From NCBI GenBank assembly GCA_009377605.1, contig WHTT01000008.1:51400-115399 (forward strand): a stretch of DNA of 64,000 nt, given 5' to 3'. Positions within the stretch are counted from its first letter, which is position 1, and every line of letters begins with the position of its first letter. Under the pieces are notes generated by a model. The model searched no databases, was not told the origin of the DNA, and saw only the letters and a program-made list of their open reading frames with translations. Both the position numbers and the translations under genes were made by a program. This DNA comes from Luteitalea sp. Lineage in GTDB: Bacteria; Acidobacteriota; Vicinamibacteria; Vicinamibacterales; Vicinamibacteraceae. This document shows positions 1-8,497 of the stretch, one piece after another.

Positions 1-2
1 CC

Positions 3-128
3 GGCTTCGAGGACATGCAGCGCCGAGTACCGGACATCACGAAGATTCGCAACCTCGTCGGATACGAGCCGCGCGTGGATCTCGACGAAATCCTCGCCAA
101 GGTCATCGATTACTTCCAAAAGCGCTGA
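3..128 (+). CDS. C-terminal end of an NAD-dependent sugar epimerase/dehydratase (5' end outside window)
   Basis: Only the last 41 codons are present, reading from the window edge to a TGA at 126-128. The tail contains VPDITKIRNLVGYEPRVDL followed by a helix ending in DYFQKR. This matches the C-terminus of short-chain extended NAD-dependent epimerases/dehydratases of the UDP-glucuronate or UDP-glucose type, where a D-x-x-K-x-x-x-L-G-x-P segment closes the substrate domain. Such enzymes make nucleotide-sugar precursors, which fits the glycosyltransferases downstream. The exact substrate cannot be read from this fragment. Confidence 0.7.
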   Translation, partial: GFEDMQRRVPDITKIRNLVGYEPRVDLDEILAKVIDYFQKR

Positions 129-158
129 GGCAGATACTTGGAGGAGAGCGTCGGATAC

Positions 159-427
159 TCACTGAGCCGACACGGCAGCTAGATGACTGGCACCTTCTCT
201 CCGATACTTCTCGAGTAAGGCCGTCAGGCGTTCGACGATTTCCGGACGTTGCTGGTGCCGGGCCACCGAGCGATGAAGGGAATCCGGTGGCCGCCTTCCC
301 AGATATCGGCCTTCTGCCCACGAAGGCGCCCATTGGCCCTGTGGTTGAACTCGCGAATATCGCTCGTCAGCCAGTGGGCACCGTTGTCGCTGGTAAAGAC
401 AACCAAGGTGTTGTAACGAAGGTGATT
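159..427 (-). pseudogene. Remnant of a sulfatase gene (N-terminus lost, internal deletion and frameshift)
   Basis: On the minus strand the codons just after position 428 read YNTLVVFTSDNGAHW, then RGQKADIWEGGHRIPFIARW. These are the alkaline-phosphatase-fold sulfatase core motifs around the metal-binding Asp-Asn and the conserved GG-R-P-F/I-W segment. This frame stops at 224. The neighbouring frame continues with PEIVERLTALLEKYRREG, a typical C-terminal helix of the same family, ending at 159. In intact sulfatases roughly 150 residues separate these motifs, so the middle is deleted and the frame shifted. The N-terminal half with the formylglycine cysteine is missing. The fragment is in frame with, and immediately behind, the stop codon of the DUF2142 gene, so it has no start of its own. 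Confidence 0.72.
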
Positions 428-2476
428 CTAGTAGTACGGCAGCGCAGCAACAACGCCACGCCAATCGTCGACGTAGTAGCGGCGCGCGGTGACGTCGACC
501 AACACGAGATGGCAGACGATGACGAGCACGACGAAGGCCAACCGGACGGCCTGGCCGCGGTGCATCAAGAGAACCGCCAACGCCGGAAGCGCCGGGAGAA
601 AGTAGCGTCCTTGAAGCGTCAAGCCGACACGCGACAGCGTGAGGTACTCGGCGGCCAGCAGTGCGCCGCCGAGCGACACTGCACTGATGACCGCAAACCA
701 GGCGAACGCGCTATAGCGGCGCGAGCGGTCAGCGAGATAGTAGCCCGCGTTCATCACACAGAGCACAGCAAGCGCGACGTACCAACCCCACTCGAGCCGG
801 TAATCGAGCCAGCCAAGGTGTCCCCAGAAACCGGCCCACAGAAAGGAGGCGCGCCGGGGCAACAACTCGAGGTACGCGGTGGGCGAGAGATCGAGCGGCA
901 CGCCGAGCAGATGAGGCGACACCCACGCGTAGTACACGACGTACGCCACCGCCATCGCGCGTACGCAAACCAAGGTCGCGTCCTGTCCCGCTGGCAGGTC
1001 CGGAGATCGGCGCACAACCGTCGTGAGGATTAGCGCCGCGGCGAGGCTCAGGATCACCACAACCGCGGCTGGCTTACTGAGCGCGAGCGCCAGCAGCACG
1101 ACAAACGTCTGGAGATGGCCGCGGCCATTTCTCGCCAGGTCCCACACGAGCAACGTGGCCAGCACCGAAAGCGGCAGCATTGCTGCGTCGGCGTTCACGC
1201 TGCTGGCCAGGAAGGTCACCATGGGCGTCGACACCATCAGGAGAAATGCGAGGCGTCGATCCCCAGATCTGGTGAACACGCCACCGAGCGCACGCGCCAC
1301 CAGCACCCACAGGAGAGCCGAGAGCGCCGCTGAGGCGAGCCTGTACGCATAGAACGCGTCGTAAGGTGAAAGCGCCAGCCCGCCTGTCAACGCCCGGCCA
1401 ACGAGGAACACGGGCAGGTAATACGCGGGTGGGTACGCCCAGGCGTGCGAGAGCACGTGGTCGTCATCGGCAGCCGTGAAGCCGAGCGCGCTCCGCTTGA
1501 GGTCGGTGATCTCGCTCCTTGTGAGCTGAGCCTCGCCATCGAACATCAATTTCCGGGCGCCGACCGGCTCGTTGCCTCGCAAAACGAATGGCGTGAGCAG
1601 CCCTCCAGGCAGCCGCACTTCCTCACCAAAGGCGACCCACGGTTGGCGCGCCATCGAGAGGACTCGTGCGAAATGGTCCACCTCGTCCGGCGACTGCAGC
1701 GGCGGACGGATCACGGCCCACGAGCCGAAGAGCACGAACAGCGCCGCCCATGTTACGAGGTGGGCGCGTAGGCGCGCAGCGTTGGCACGCACCCGCCCAT
1801 GAAGGTTCCAGCTCCCCGCCTTGGCCCCGGTCGCGGCATCCGAGCCTTCCGTCGTGCCAGGCTGCCATACAGGCGTCGAGGCCGCCGCGCCAAACAACCA
1901 CCGGTGCCACATGACCGGCCAGACGAGCGTCCAGAGCAGGAGGCCGACGATGACTCCTCCGACAGCACGTCGCGCGACGATTTGCGTGATGCGACCCGCC
2001 GCGCGACACGGTGCCCAGGCATTTGCCCGAACGTCATCTACGACCGCGGCGAATCCCCACGGATTGGGTGGCACTTCCGAGTACAGATCCAGACGCTCGA
2101 TTCCACGCGCTCCATCGGTGTCGGGCACCCGGACGTTGATCCACTGCGCCGGCTCTCGCACCTGCGCGTCGGCGAGCGTGCGTCCCGATGCCGCCAGCCG
2201 AACATCGAGCCTGAGCTTCCGGCTACCGGAGCGCACCCGAACGAATGTGTCGAGTGGCCCGCAGCCGAGATCGTGGATGTAGATGGCAGAGTGCGCATAC
2301 GCGAAGCGCCGGAATCCCTCGTCGGCGTCGCGCTGATAATAGAAATCGCGATAGATTGGCTGTCGGAGCGACGTGAGGCTCAGCTCCGCTGCACCAAACG
2401 CGGCACCTCCGAGCGCGAACAGCAGAGCGCCAACGATGGGGGCGCGGGAGAGACGAAACATTCGATCGCATATCAT
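428..2476 (-). CDS. DUF2142-family multi-pass membrane protein, probable glycosyltransferase-C-like
   Basis: This is a 682-residue integral membrane protein. An N-terminal hydrophobic segment is followed by a beta-rich extracytoplasmic domain (about residues 30-160). Around ten further membrane segments begin near residue 165. The sequence PPLQSPDEVDHFARV and the later HAWAYPPAYYLPVFLVGR are hallmark DUF2142 motifs. That family resembles GT-C polyprenyl-phosphate-sugar glycosyltransferases of the ArnT/PMT type, with an acidic DE pair in the first loop. The role is probably transfer of a sugar onto an envelope glycan, inferred from family and from the adjacent glycosyltransferases. It is divergent from the GT2 gene at 2485, with 8 bp between starts. 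A second Met at 2461 (MFRLSRAP) is an equally plausible start. The stop codon joins directly onto sulfatase debris. Confidence 0.75.
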   Translation of the reverse strand: MICDRMFRLSRAPIVGALLFALGGAAFGAAELSLTSLRQPIYRDFYYQRDADEGFRRFAYAHSAIYIHDLGCGPLDTFVRVRSGSRKLRLDVRLAASGRTLADAQVREPAQWINVRVPDTDGARGIERLDLYSEVPPNPWGFAAVVDDVRANAWAPCRAAGRITQIVARRAVGGVIVGLLLWTLVWPVMWHRWLFGAAASTPVWQPGTTEGSDAATGAKAGSWNLHGRVRANAARLRAHLVTWAALFVLFGSWAVIRPPLQSPDEVDHFARVLSMARQPWVAFGEEVRLPGGLLTPFVLRGNEPVGARKLMFDGEAQLTRSEITDLKRSALGFTAADDDHVLSHAWAYPPAYYLPVFLVGRALTGGLALSPYDAFYAYRLASAALSALLWVLVARALGGVFTRSGDRRLAFLLMVSTPMVTFLASSVNADAAMLPLSVLATLLVWDLARNGRGHLQTFVVLLALALSKPAAVVVILSLAAALILTTVVRRSPDLPAGQDATLVCVRAMAVAYVVYYAWVSPHLLGVPLDLSPTAYLELLPRRASFLWAGFWGHLGWLDYRLEWGWYVALAVLCVMNAGYYLADRSRRYSAFAWFAVISAVSLGGALLAAEYLTLSRVGLTLQGRYFLPALPALAVLLMHRGQAVRLAFVVLVIVCHLVLVDVTARRYYVDDWRGVVAALPYY

Positions 2477-2484
2477 AGTGGCCG

Positions 2485-3513
2485 ATGAGCAGTCTGGCCG
2501 TGCCCCGAGGCGCGGCGCGCCGGCGCTCGGCCGCGTCGTTCCCTCGCGTGGCGGTTGTGATTCCCGCGTATCGGGCCGCGGCCCACATCGGCGGTGTCCT
2601 CGCCAGCATCCCCGCCTGGGTCAGCATCATCGTGGTCGTCGACGATGCCAGCCCGGATGAGACAGCAGAGGTGGTCGCTACCCAAGGCGATCCACGTGTG
2701 CACTACTTCCGGCACGATACGAACTGCGGCGTCGGTGGCGCCATGCTCACAGGCTATCGCCAAGCCGCCCGGCTGGGCGCAGAGATCCTCGTCAAGATGG
2801 ATGCCGACGGCCAGATGGATGCCGCGCAGCTGCCGCGTCTCGTCGCGCCCATCGTCAACGGCGAGGCAGACTACACGAAGGGCAATCGCTTTCTGCACGC
2901 GCCGCAGCTGGCGGCGATGCCGCCGCTCCGGCGGATCGGCAACATGGGGCTCTCGTTCCTGACAAAGATGGCCTCCGGCTATTGGGACGTCTTCGACCCG
3001 ACCAACGGCTACACCGCCATCCACGCCTCGGTGTTGCCCATGATCAACCAGGAGGCGCTCGACCGGCGATTCTTCTTCGAGACGAGCATGCTCGTGGAGC
3101 TGAGCATGTGCCGCGCCGTCGTGCGGGACGTGCCGATGCCGGCGCGCTATCGCGGCGAGAGGAGCTCGCTCTCCGAGTCGCGCGCGTTCGTCTCGTTCCC
3201 CCCGCGCCTCATCCGGAGCCTGGTTCGGCGCGTGGTCGTGCATCACTTCGTGCAAGACTTTGGTCTCTTCGCGCTGTTCCTCGTCAGCGGCGTGCTCCTC
3301 AGCGCGTTTGGCGCAGGTTTTGGAGCGTGGGCTTGGGCGAGCAATGCACACCGCAATGTGGAGACCAGCGCCGGCACCGTCATGATTGCGGTGTTGCCCA
3401 TCATCCTCGGCATCCAGCTCCTGCTCCAGGCGCTCACCCTCGACATCCAGAGCACGCCGGTGCATCCCGTGCACCACTCCCTAGAGGATGAAGCGCGTCT
3501 GGGCGGCGCATGA
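2485..3513 (+). CDS. GT2-family glycosyltransferase with C-terminal membrane segments
   Basis: 342 residues. A GT-A domain occupies about residues 18-240: VAVVIPAYRAAAHIGGVL at the start, VVVDDASPDET for nucleotide binding, and VKMDADGQMDA as the DXD metal motif. Two hydrophobic helices (about 253-280 and 295-318) anchor the C-terminus in the membrane. This is the layout of dolichol/undecaprenyl-phosphate sugar transferases, which load a sugar on a lipid carrier at the inner membrane. It is the first gene of a plus-strand run of glycan genes. Its stop overlaps the next start (ATGA), so the two are probably translationally coupled. The donor sugar cannot be deduced. Confidence 0.85.
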   Translation: MSSLAVPRGAARRRSAASFPRVAVVIPAYRAAAHIGGVLASIPAWVSIIVVVDDASPDETAEVVATQGDPRVHYFRHDTNCGVGGAMLTGYRQAARLGAEILVKMDADGQMDAAQLPRLVAPIVNGEADYTKGNRFLHAPQLAAMPPLRRIGNMGLSFLTKMASGYWDVFDPTNGYTAIHASVLPMINQEALDRRFFFETSMLVELSMCRAVVRDVPMPARYRGERSSLSESRAFVSFPPRLIRSLVRRVVVHHFVQDFGLFALFLVSGVLLSAFGAGFGAWAWASNAHRNVETSAGTVMIAVLPIILGIQLLLQALTLDIQSTPVHPVHHSLEDEARLGGA

Positions 3514-4643
3514 GCCAGCCGACACCCGTGCCCCCACCCGGTGGTAGTGCCATGCCCGCGGCCTCCAGCGCCACTGCTGCGCTTGCGACACCGCTTGCGA
3601 CACCGCTGGTGTCGGTCGTCGTCGTGACCCACAACTCGGCCGATGACATCGCGTGCTGCGTGTCGTCGTTGGGCTCGCAGACCTGGTCCCACTGGGAGCT
3701 GATCGTCGTCGACAATGCCTCTACCGACGACACGGTCGCGCGCGTGCAGGCGAGCTGGCCACAGGCGCGGCTCATTCGACGCGATGAGAACGTCGGCTAT
3801 GCGGCGGGCAACAACATGGGGTTTCGCCATGCGCGCGGCGACGTTCTCGCCGTGCTGAATCCAGATACGCGGGTCGCGCCAGGGTGGCTCGAGCCGCTGG
3901 TGGAGGCCCTTGGCCGCGATCCGCAAGTCGGGCTGGCCACGCCAAAGATCGCGCTGATCGACCGGCCGAGTCTGATCAACACATGCGGCAATGCCGTCAC
4001 GTTCGCCGGCCTCACCGTGTGCCGAGGCCTCGAGGCGCCGGTGACCGCTTACACGCAGGCCGAGGATGTTGCGGCTGTCTCGGGAGCGGCGTTCGTCATC
4101 AGGCGCGACGTGCTCGAAGCAATTGGCGGCTTCAACGAGTCGTTCTTCACCTACTACGAGGACACGGATCTCTCCTTGCGAGCGCGGGTTGCCGGCTGGC
4201 GATGTCGTTTCGTGCCGGCGTCGCTCGTCCAGCACAAGTTCCACTTTCGCATGAGCCCAAGCAAGTGTTATTGGATCGAGCGCAACCGGTACGCGGCCTT
4301 GGCGCAGAACTTACGCTGGCCAACGCTCCTCGCCTTGCTCCCGGCGTTGGCCTTCAGCGAGCTGGTCGTGTGGACGTATGTGATCGGAGGCGGACCGGGG
4401 CTGATTGCTGCAAAGCTGCGCAGCCTGCGCTGGTTACTGACACACACCGGCGAGATCCGAAGAAACCACCGCGTCGTTCAGCGTCTGCGGCGCACGCCGG
4501 ATCGCGAGCTGCTGCGGAGCTTCACGTCGAAGCTCACGCTCACCCAGACCGTGCCGCCTGTGATCGCACGCCCGACTGAGGCGCTGGTGACCACGGTGCT
4601 CTGGGTGTGTGGACGCTTTGCGCGTCTCATCGTGTGGTGGTGA
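3510..4643 (+). CDS. GT2-family glycosyltransferase (rhamnosyltransferase-like)
   Basis: 377 residues. After about 30 low-complexity Ala/Pro/Thr residues the GT-A domain begins with VSVVVVTHNSADDI. It continues with VVDNASTDDTV, the DXD motif in LNPDTRVAPGWLE, and the acceptor-side EDTDLSLRARVAGW motif that marks the WbbL/rhamnosyltransferase branch of GT2. A hydrophobic stretch near residues 270-300 may be a peripheral or single membrane anchor. The start overlaps the preceding gene by four bases (ATGA). It probably adds a deoxyhexose or similar sugar to a lipid-linked or surface oligosaccharide. The substrate is inferred only from family resemblance. Confidence 0.85.
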   Translation: MSQPTPVPPPGGSAMPAASSATAALATPLATPLVSVVVVTHNSADDIACCVSSLGSQTWSHWELIVVDNASTDDTVARVQASWPQARLIRRDENVGYAAGNNMGFRHARGDVLAVLNPDTRVAPGWLEPLVEALGRDPQVGLATPKIALIDRPSLINTCGNAVTFAGLTVCRGLEAPVTAYTQAEDVAAVSGAAFVIRRDVLEAIGGFNESFFTYYEDTDLSLRARVAGWRCRFVPASLVQHKFHFRMSPSKCYWIERNRYAALAQNLRWPTLLALLPALAFSELVVWTYVIGGGPGLIAAKLRSLRWLLTHTGEIRRNHRVVQRLRRTPDRELLRSFTSKLTLTQTVPPVIARPTEALVTTVLWVCGRFARLIVWW

Positions 4644-4692
4644 GGCCGCGATGGATCTTCGTGGTTCAACTCCGGGCTAAGGAAGCGAGACC

Positions 4693-5280
4693 GTGTACGA
4701 CGAGCGCTACACCGATTATCAACGGCGGCGCGGTCGCCTGCGACGTCTCGTCCGGCGAGCGTATCTGGCGCACGCGGCGCGGCTCTGTCGCGGGCGCGTG
4801 CTCGACTTCGGGTGCGGTATCGGTGCTCTGCTCGAACGCTTGCCGGCGGGCTCGATGGGGCTGGAGGTGAACGCGGCCAGCGTCGCGTACTGCCGCTCGC
4901 GAGGGCTGAACGTGACGCTCTACGATCCTGACACGGACGGCTACGGCTTGCGCGACCTGCCGATCGATCGATTCGAGACGCTCATTGCGAGCCATGTGCT
5001 CGAGCATCTCGAGCGCCCGGACCGGGCGCTGCGGCTGCTCTTCGACGCATGCGGTCGGCTCGGCATCACGCGTGTCGTCATCATCGTGCCGGGACCCAAG
5101 GGGTTTGCCAGTGACGCCACTCACCGCACCTTCGTTGACGAGGCGTATCTTCGCGAGCGGCTCCTCCTCGACGTTGCCGGTTGGCGAAGGGTGTACGTGC
5201 GGCGGTTTCCGCTCGACAATGCGTGGCTCGGTCGAGTGTTCACACATAACGAGCTGTCGCTGGCGTGGGAGAAGACCTAA
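4693..5280 (+). CDS. Class I SAM-dependent methyltransferase
   Basis: 195 residues with a GTG start. Motif I is VLDFGCGIGALLE (about residues 36-48). An acidic residue follows in GLEVNA, and the post-motif ASHVLEHLERPDRAL is typical of the Methyltransf_11/23 group that methylates sugars or small molecules. There is no signal peptide or membrane segment, so it acts in the cytoplasm. It lies inside a run of glycosyltransferase genes, which suggests methylation of a glycan precursor or chain terminus. The 3' end overlaps a possible GTG start of the next gene. Confidence 0.8.
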   Translation: MYDERYTDYQRRRGRLRRLVRRAYLAHAARLCRGRVLDFGCGIGALLERLPAGSMGLEVNAASVAYCRSRGLNVTLYDPDTDGYGLRDLPIDRFETLIASHVLEHLERPDRALRLLFDACGRLGITRVVIIVPGPKGFASDATHRTFVDEAYLRERLLLDVAGWRRVYVRRFPLDNAWLGRVFTHNELSLAWEKT

Positions 5281-5312
5281 AGCGAAGTCCTCGAGGGCTC
5301 TGGCAGGTACAA

Positions 5313-7088
5313 ATGCGCCAAGAACCTGTGCCCGCCCCGCTCGAGCGCGACTATTCCTCTCTGCCGGCGGTCGCTGCGGTTCTGAGCGCGGCGTTGCTCA
5401 GTCTGGTGTTTCTGCGGCAGTACGCGGTCGACGTCCCCTACATGGACGAGTGGGACTTCGTCCCCCCGTTGTGGAAGGCGCTGAACGGGGGAACGCTCGA
5501 TCTCGAGATCTTGCTGCGACAGCACAACGAGCACCGGCTCCTCATCGTCGCGCTGCTCTACGTGGCGCTGCTGGTCACCATCGGCTGGAACGAAATAGCG
5601 GCGATGATCGTCACTCAGGGCTGTCTCCTGGCTGGCGCAATTGGCTGCGCCATCCTCGCGCGCCAGACGGTCTCCCCTCGTCTTTCGCGGTATCTCTTGC
5701 CGCTCGTCGCGGTGCTGGCGCTGCTGTACACGCCGGCACAGGCCGAGACGCTGCTCTGGGGCTTCACGATGCAGCTCGTGCTGCCCAGCGTTTGCGTGAT
5801 GGCATGCGTGCTCCTGGCGCGAAGCCGACTGCCTCTGCTGCAGACGCTCGTCGTGTCGGCGCTGTTGGCCAGCGTGGCGACCTTCTCGCTCCTCAACGGC
5901 AGCGTCTGTTGGGCAGTGATGCCACCGATCATTTGGTGGACGCATCGCGAGGAAAGCCGTGAGCGGCCTTGGATGTGGTTGCTGTGGCTCGCGGCGCTCG
6001 CCGTGGTCGGCTGGACCTTTGTCGATGGCTATCACACGACTCGGCCGCACGGCCTGATCGAGGGAGCGTTCGCGAATCCATGGCTGACGATCAGGGCGCC
6101 GTTTGCCCTCTTGGGGCGGCCGCTGGCCTTTGGCGCGACCGTTGAGGAGCGTATGTATTGGGCCGAGCTCGTGGGATTCACTGCGGCCGGCTTCGCCCTC
6201 CTGCCTCTGGCCTATCTGGTTCGCAACCGACGCGACGAAGGGCTGATCGATCGCGTGGCGCCGTGGCTCAGCCTCGGCGGCTACGGTCTCGCTTCCGTGC
6301 TGCTGGTGGCGGTTGGGCGCTCGGCGTATGGCATGCTGGGACTCTCCGCCAGTCGTTACGTCAGCCTGTCCGTATGGATTCTCATCGCCGTCGTGATGGT
6401 GACCGCGATATGTCTTGCGCACGATCGCGAGTCGCGGCAGGGGCGGCTCCATCCGTGGTCTTCTCACGCAGCTCTCGCTTGTTGGGTCGTCGGCGCCATG
6501 CTGTACGGACTCGCGTTCGGTGACGGCCTACTGGAGGCGCGGGAGATGCGCACGCTGCGCCTCCAGGGAAAGGCTGCGCTCGAGTTTTCGACGGTTGCCC
6601 TGCCCGTGGATCACTTGTTGCATCCGAATTGGGATCGTGACGTACGGGACCAGGCCGCTGCCTTACGAGACGCGGGCTTGCTCCCCCTGCAGGGTGCACG
6701 CACGCGATGGATGCTTCGCGATGCGGAGGCGTCGCGTTGCGCATTTGGGGCGGTGACGCGAGCCAGGCGCGCTGAGGATGGAGGGCTCGATCTCGCCGGC
6801 TGGGCCTGGTTGCCGCGAGAGCGCCGGGCCCCGGACGGCGTGGTCATGACCGAGCGAGATCCGAGGGAGCCCTATCCCACGCCAGTCCGGTTCGTTGTGC
6901 CGGCCGCCGAGCGTTCACGTAGTGCGGCGCGCCAGGGCGTGGCCGAGGCACGTCCCAAAACCAGGCCCAAAACCAGGGCTGGTTGGCACGCTCGATTCAG
7001 CTCTGGGTTGTCACCACGCGCCGTGCAAGCGTGGGCCATCGATGCCGCGGCCGGCCGGGCGTACCCACTCTGCGGCGTCGGGCGGTGA
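5313..7088 (+). CDS. Large polytopic membrane protein of unknown function
   Basis: About 591 residues from the ATG at 5313, which has a GGCAGG ribosome-binding sequence about 7 bases upstream. An in-frame GTG at 5265 would overlap the methyltransferase gene. Roughly ten to twelve hydrophobic helices cover the first 420 residues. The first large loop contains YMDEWDFVPPLWKAL and LRQHNEHRLL, an acidic/His-rich pattern reminiscent of GT-C glycosyltransferases. About 170 C-terminal residues are soluble, with a Lys/Arg/Pro/Thr repeat (PKTRPKTRAG). No named family is recognised with confidence. The position between a sugar methyltransferase and a GT2 gene suggests a role in surface glycan assembly. 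Confidence 0.6.
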   Translation: MRQEPVPAPLERDYSSLPAVAAVLSAALLSLVFLRQYAVDVPYMDEWDFVPPLWKALNGGTLDLEILLRQHNEHRLLIVALLYVALLVTIGWNEIAAMIVTQGCLLAGAIGCAILARQTVSPRLSRYLLPLVAVLALLYTPAQAETLLWGFTMQLVLPSVCVMACVLLARSRLPLLQTLVVSALLASVATFSLLNGSVCWAVMPPIIWWTHREESRERPWMWLLWLAALAVVGWTFVDGYHTTRPHGLIEGAFANPWLTIRAPFALLGRPLAFGATVEERMYWAELVGFTAAGFALLPLAYLVRNRRDEGLIDRVAPWLSLGGYGLASVLLVAVGRSAYGMLGLSASRYVSLSVWILIAVVMVTAICLAHDRESRQGRLHPWSSHAALACWVVGAMLYGLAFGDGLLEAREMRTLRLQGKAALEFSTVALPVDHLLHPNWDRDVRDQAAALRDAGLLPLQGARTRWMLRDAEASRCAFGAVTRARRAEDGGLDLAGWAWLPRERRAPDGVVMTERDPREPYPTPVRFVVPAAERSRSAARQGVAEARPKTRPKTRAGWHARFSSGLSPRAVQAWAIDAAAGRAYPLCGVGR

Positions 7089-7154
7089 CCGACAAGATGA
7101 CCCTGTCACCCGGTCACGATAGACTAGGCGCGACAATTGGCCGTTCGATTGCCT

Positions 7155-7850
7155 ATGAAGCTCTCTGTTGTCATTGCCGCTTATAACGAGCGCACAACGC
7201 TCCCGCAAGTCCTAGAGCGAGTCGCGGCCGTGCCACTCGACGTGGACCGCGAGATCATCGTCGTCGACGACTGTTCGACCGACGGCACAGGGGAGTACCT
7301 GCGACAGACAGCACATCCGCCGAATGTGCGTGTGATCTTTCACGAGCAGAATCGCGGGAAGGGCGCTGCGTTGCGGAGTGGGTTTGCCGCGGCCACGGGT
7401 GACATGGTCGTCGTCCAAGACGCCGACTTGGAGTTCGATCCCCGCGAGTATCCCAAGCTGATTCAGCCAATCCTCGAGGGAAGAGCGGACGTCGTTTATG
7501 GCTCGCGGTTCACCGGGGGCGACTCGCACCGGGTGCTGTACTTCTGGCATTCGATGGGCAACAAGTTTCTTACGCTGCTCTCGAACATGCTGACAGGCCT
7601 CAACCTCACCGATATGGAGACCTGTCACAAGGTCTTTCGCCGAGAGGTGCTGGAGCGTATCGAGCTCGAGGAGGACCGCTTCGGATTCGAGCCAGAGGTG
7701 ACTGCCAAGATCGCACGCCTGAAGGTCCGCATCTATGAGGTTGGGATCTCGTACTCCGGCCGAACCTACGAGGAGGGCAAGAAGATCGGCTGGAAGGATG
7801 GCGTGCGTGCCGTGTGGTGCATCTTGAAGTACAACCTTCGGCGGCAGTAA
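7155..7850 (+). CDS. GT2 glycosyltransferase, dolichol-phosphate mannosyltransferase-like
   Basis: 231 residues from the ATG at 7155. An in-frame TTG at 7137 is less likely because the family motif starts at [12 protein letters not shown]. Motifs are [12 protein letters not shown] and [15 protein letters not shown] (DXD with a following acidic residue), then YGSRFTGG and [13 protein letters not shown], which are diagnostic of DPM1-like enzymes. There is no C-terminal membrane segment, so it is the soluble type. It would transfer a hexose from a nucleotide sugar to polyprenyl phosphate on the cytoplasmic face. It follows the large membrane protein by 66 bases and is probably cotranscribed with it. 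Confidence 0.87.
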   Translation: MKLSVVIAAYNERTTLPQVLERVAAVPLDVDREIIVVDDCSTDGTGEYLRQTAHPPNVRVIFHEQNRGKGAALRSGFAAATGDMVVVQDADLEFDPREYPKLIQPILEGRADVVYGSRFTGGDSHRVLYFWHSMGNKFLTLLSNMLTGLNLTDMETCHKVFRREVLERIELEEDRFGFEPEVTAKIARLKVRIYEVGISYSGRTYEEGKKIGWKDGVRAVWCILKYNLRRQ

Positions 7851-7893
7851 GGATTCCCAGACGAGCCCCTATACGTGCTCAGCCCCGATGAGA

Positions 7894-8235
7894 TCAGCGC
7901 TTGCCTCGCTTCTTCCCAGCCCCGCCGTGCGCGGGCGGCGGCTCCAATCGCCTCTTGACAACAGGCTGTACTCTGCTCACCAAAGGGAACTTCTCCGGAT
8001 GATCCAAAGATTCCACTGCCAGATCGATGTCAAGATCTGGCCAATGGAGATGATGTGGACTGGACAGCTGTACATTCGCAATCTCGCGAATTGAGCTTTC
8101 CCTGAACCATGGGAACTCGCCGAACGGCACGAACAGCTCTCGCTCCTCGATGAGGATCCAGAAACCGTGTGGCGAGACGTTCGTCACTTCAATCTGCGAA
8201 GTGTGCCGCCCAAGCGTTTCGGATTTCATCAACAT
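7894..8235 (-). CDS. DUF2442-domain protein
   Basis: 113 residues. The core, EVTNVSPHGFWILI through FGEFPWFRESSIREI, LSSPHHLHWPDLDIDL and DHPEKFPLVSR, fits the DUF2442 family, small proteins often found next to DUF4160 genes. The last 25 residues are basic and Pro/Gly-rich (ending KKRGKR), which may contact nucleic acid. The 5' end overlaps the upstream DUF4160 gene by 47 bases, so the two are translationally linked. Such pairs resemble toxin-antitoxin modules in size and arrangement, but to my knowledge their biochemical role is not established. Confidence 0.75.
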   Translation of the reverse strand: MLMKSETLGRHTSQIEVTNVSPHGFWILIEERELFVPFGEFPWFRESSIREIANVQLSSPHHLHWPDLDIDLAVESLDHPEKFPLVSRVQPVVKRRLEPPPAHGGAGKKRGKR

Positions 8236-8467
8236 GCTCCTCGATCAATGCCTGGACCTCGGTCAGCTGCTTTGCTGTGAGCCCATAGTTCACTGCGAGC
8301 CCCACCTTCGGCTCGATCCAGAATTTTGCTTCGCCATCGGCATGCTGCACATGAACGTGCACTCGCCGCTCCTCGCGCGAGAAGAAGTAAAAGCGAAACC
8401 CGCGGATTCGCAGAACCGTCGGACTCACGCGACCAGGATAACGCAGCTGTTTCTGTGATGCGACCAA
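8189..8467 (-). CDS. DUF4160-domain protein
   Basis: Up to 92 residues. SPTVLRIRGFRFYFFSREE, then HVHVQHADGEAKFWIEP and a C-terminal helix (EVQALIEEHVDEI), is the standard DUF4160 signature, including the HVHV/GEAKFW strand. Family members normally begin at the SPTVLR motif, so a GTG at 8428 may be the real start rather than the ATG at 8467. It precedes and overlaps the DUF2442 gene on the same strand, the usual order for this two-gene module. It is an orphan cassette between a glycosyltransferase and a methyltransferase. Confidence 0.75.
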   Translation of the reverse strand: MVASQKQLRYPGRVSPTVLRIRGFRFYFFSREERRVHVHVQHADGEAKFWIEPKVGLAVNYGLTAKQLTEVQALIEEHVDEIRNAWAAHFAD

Positions 8468-8497
8468 GACACTCGCGAGATATTGGGCGTCGCGTGC

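Noticed and set aside
7851..7865. GGATTCCCAGACGAG also present at 27677-27691, considered as a shared regulatory or insertion site
   Set aside because: A 15-base match in 64 kb is near chance expectation, and the flanking bases do not extend it.
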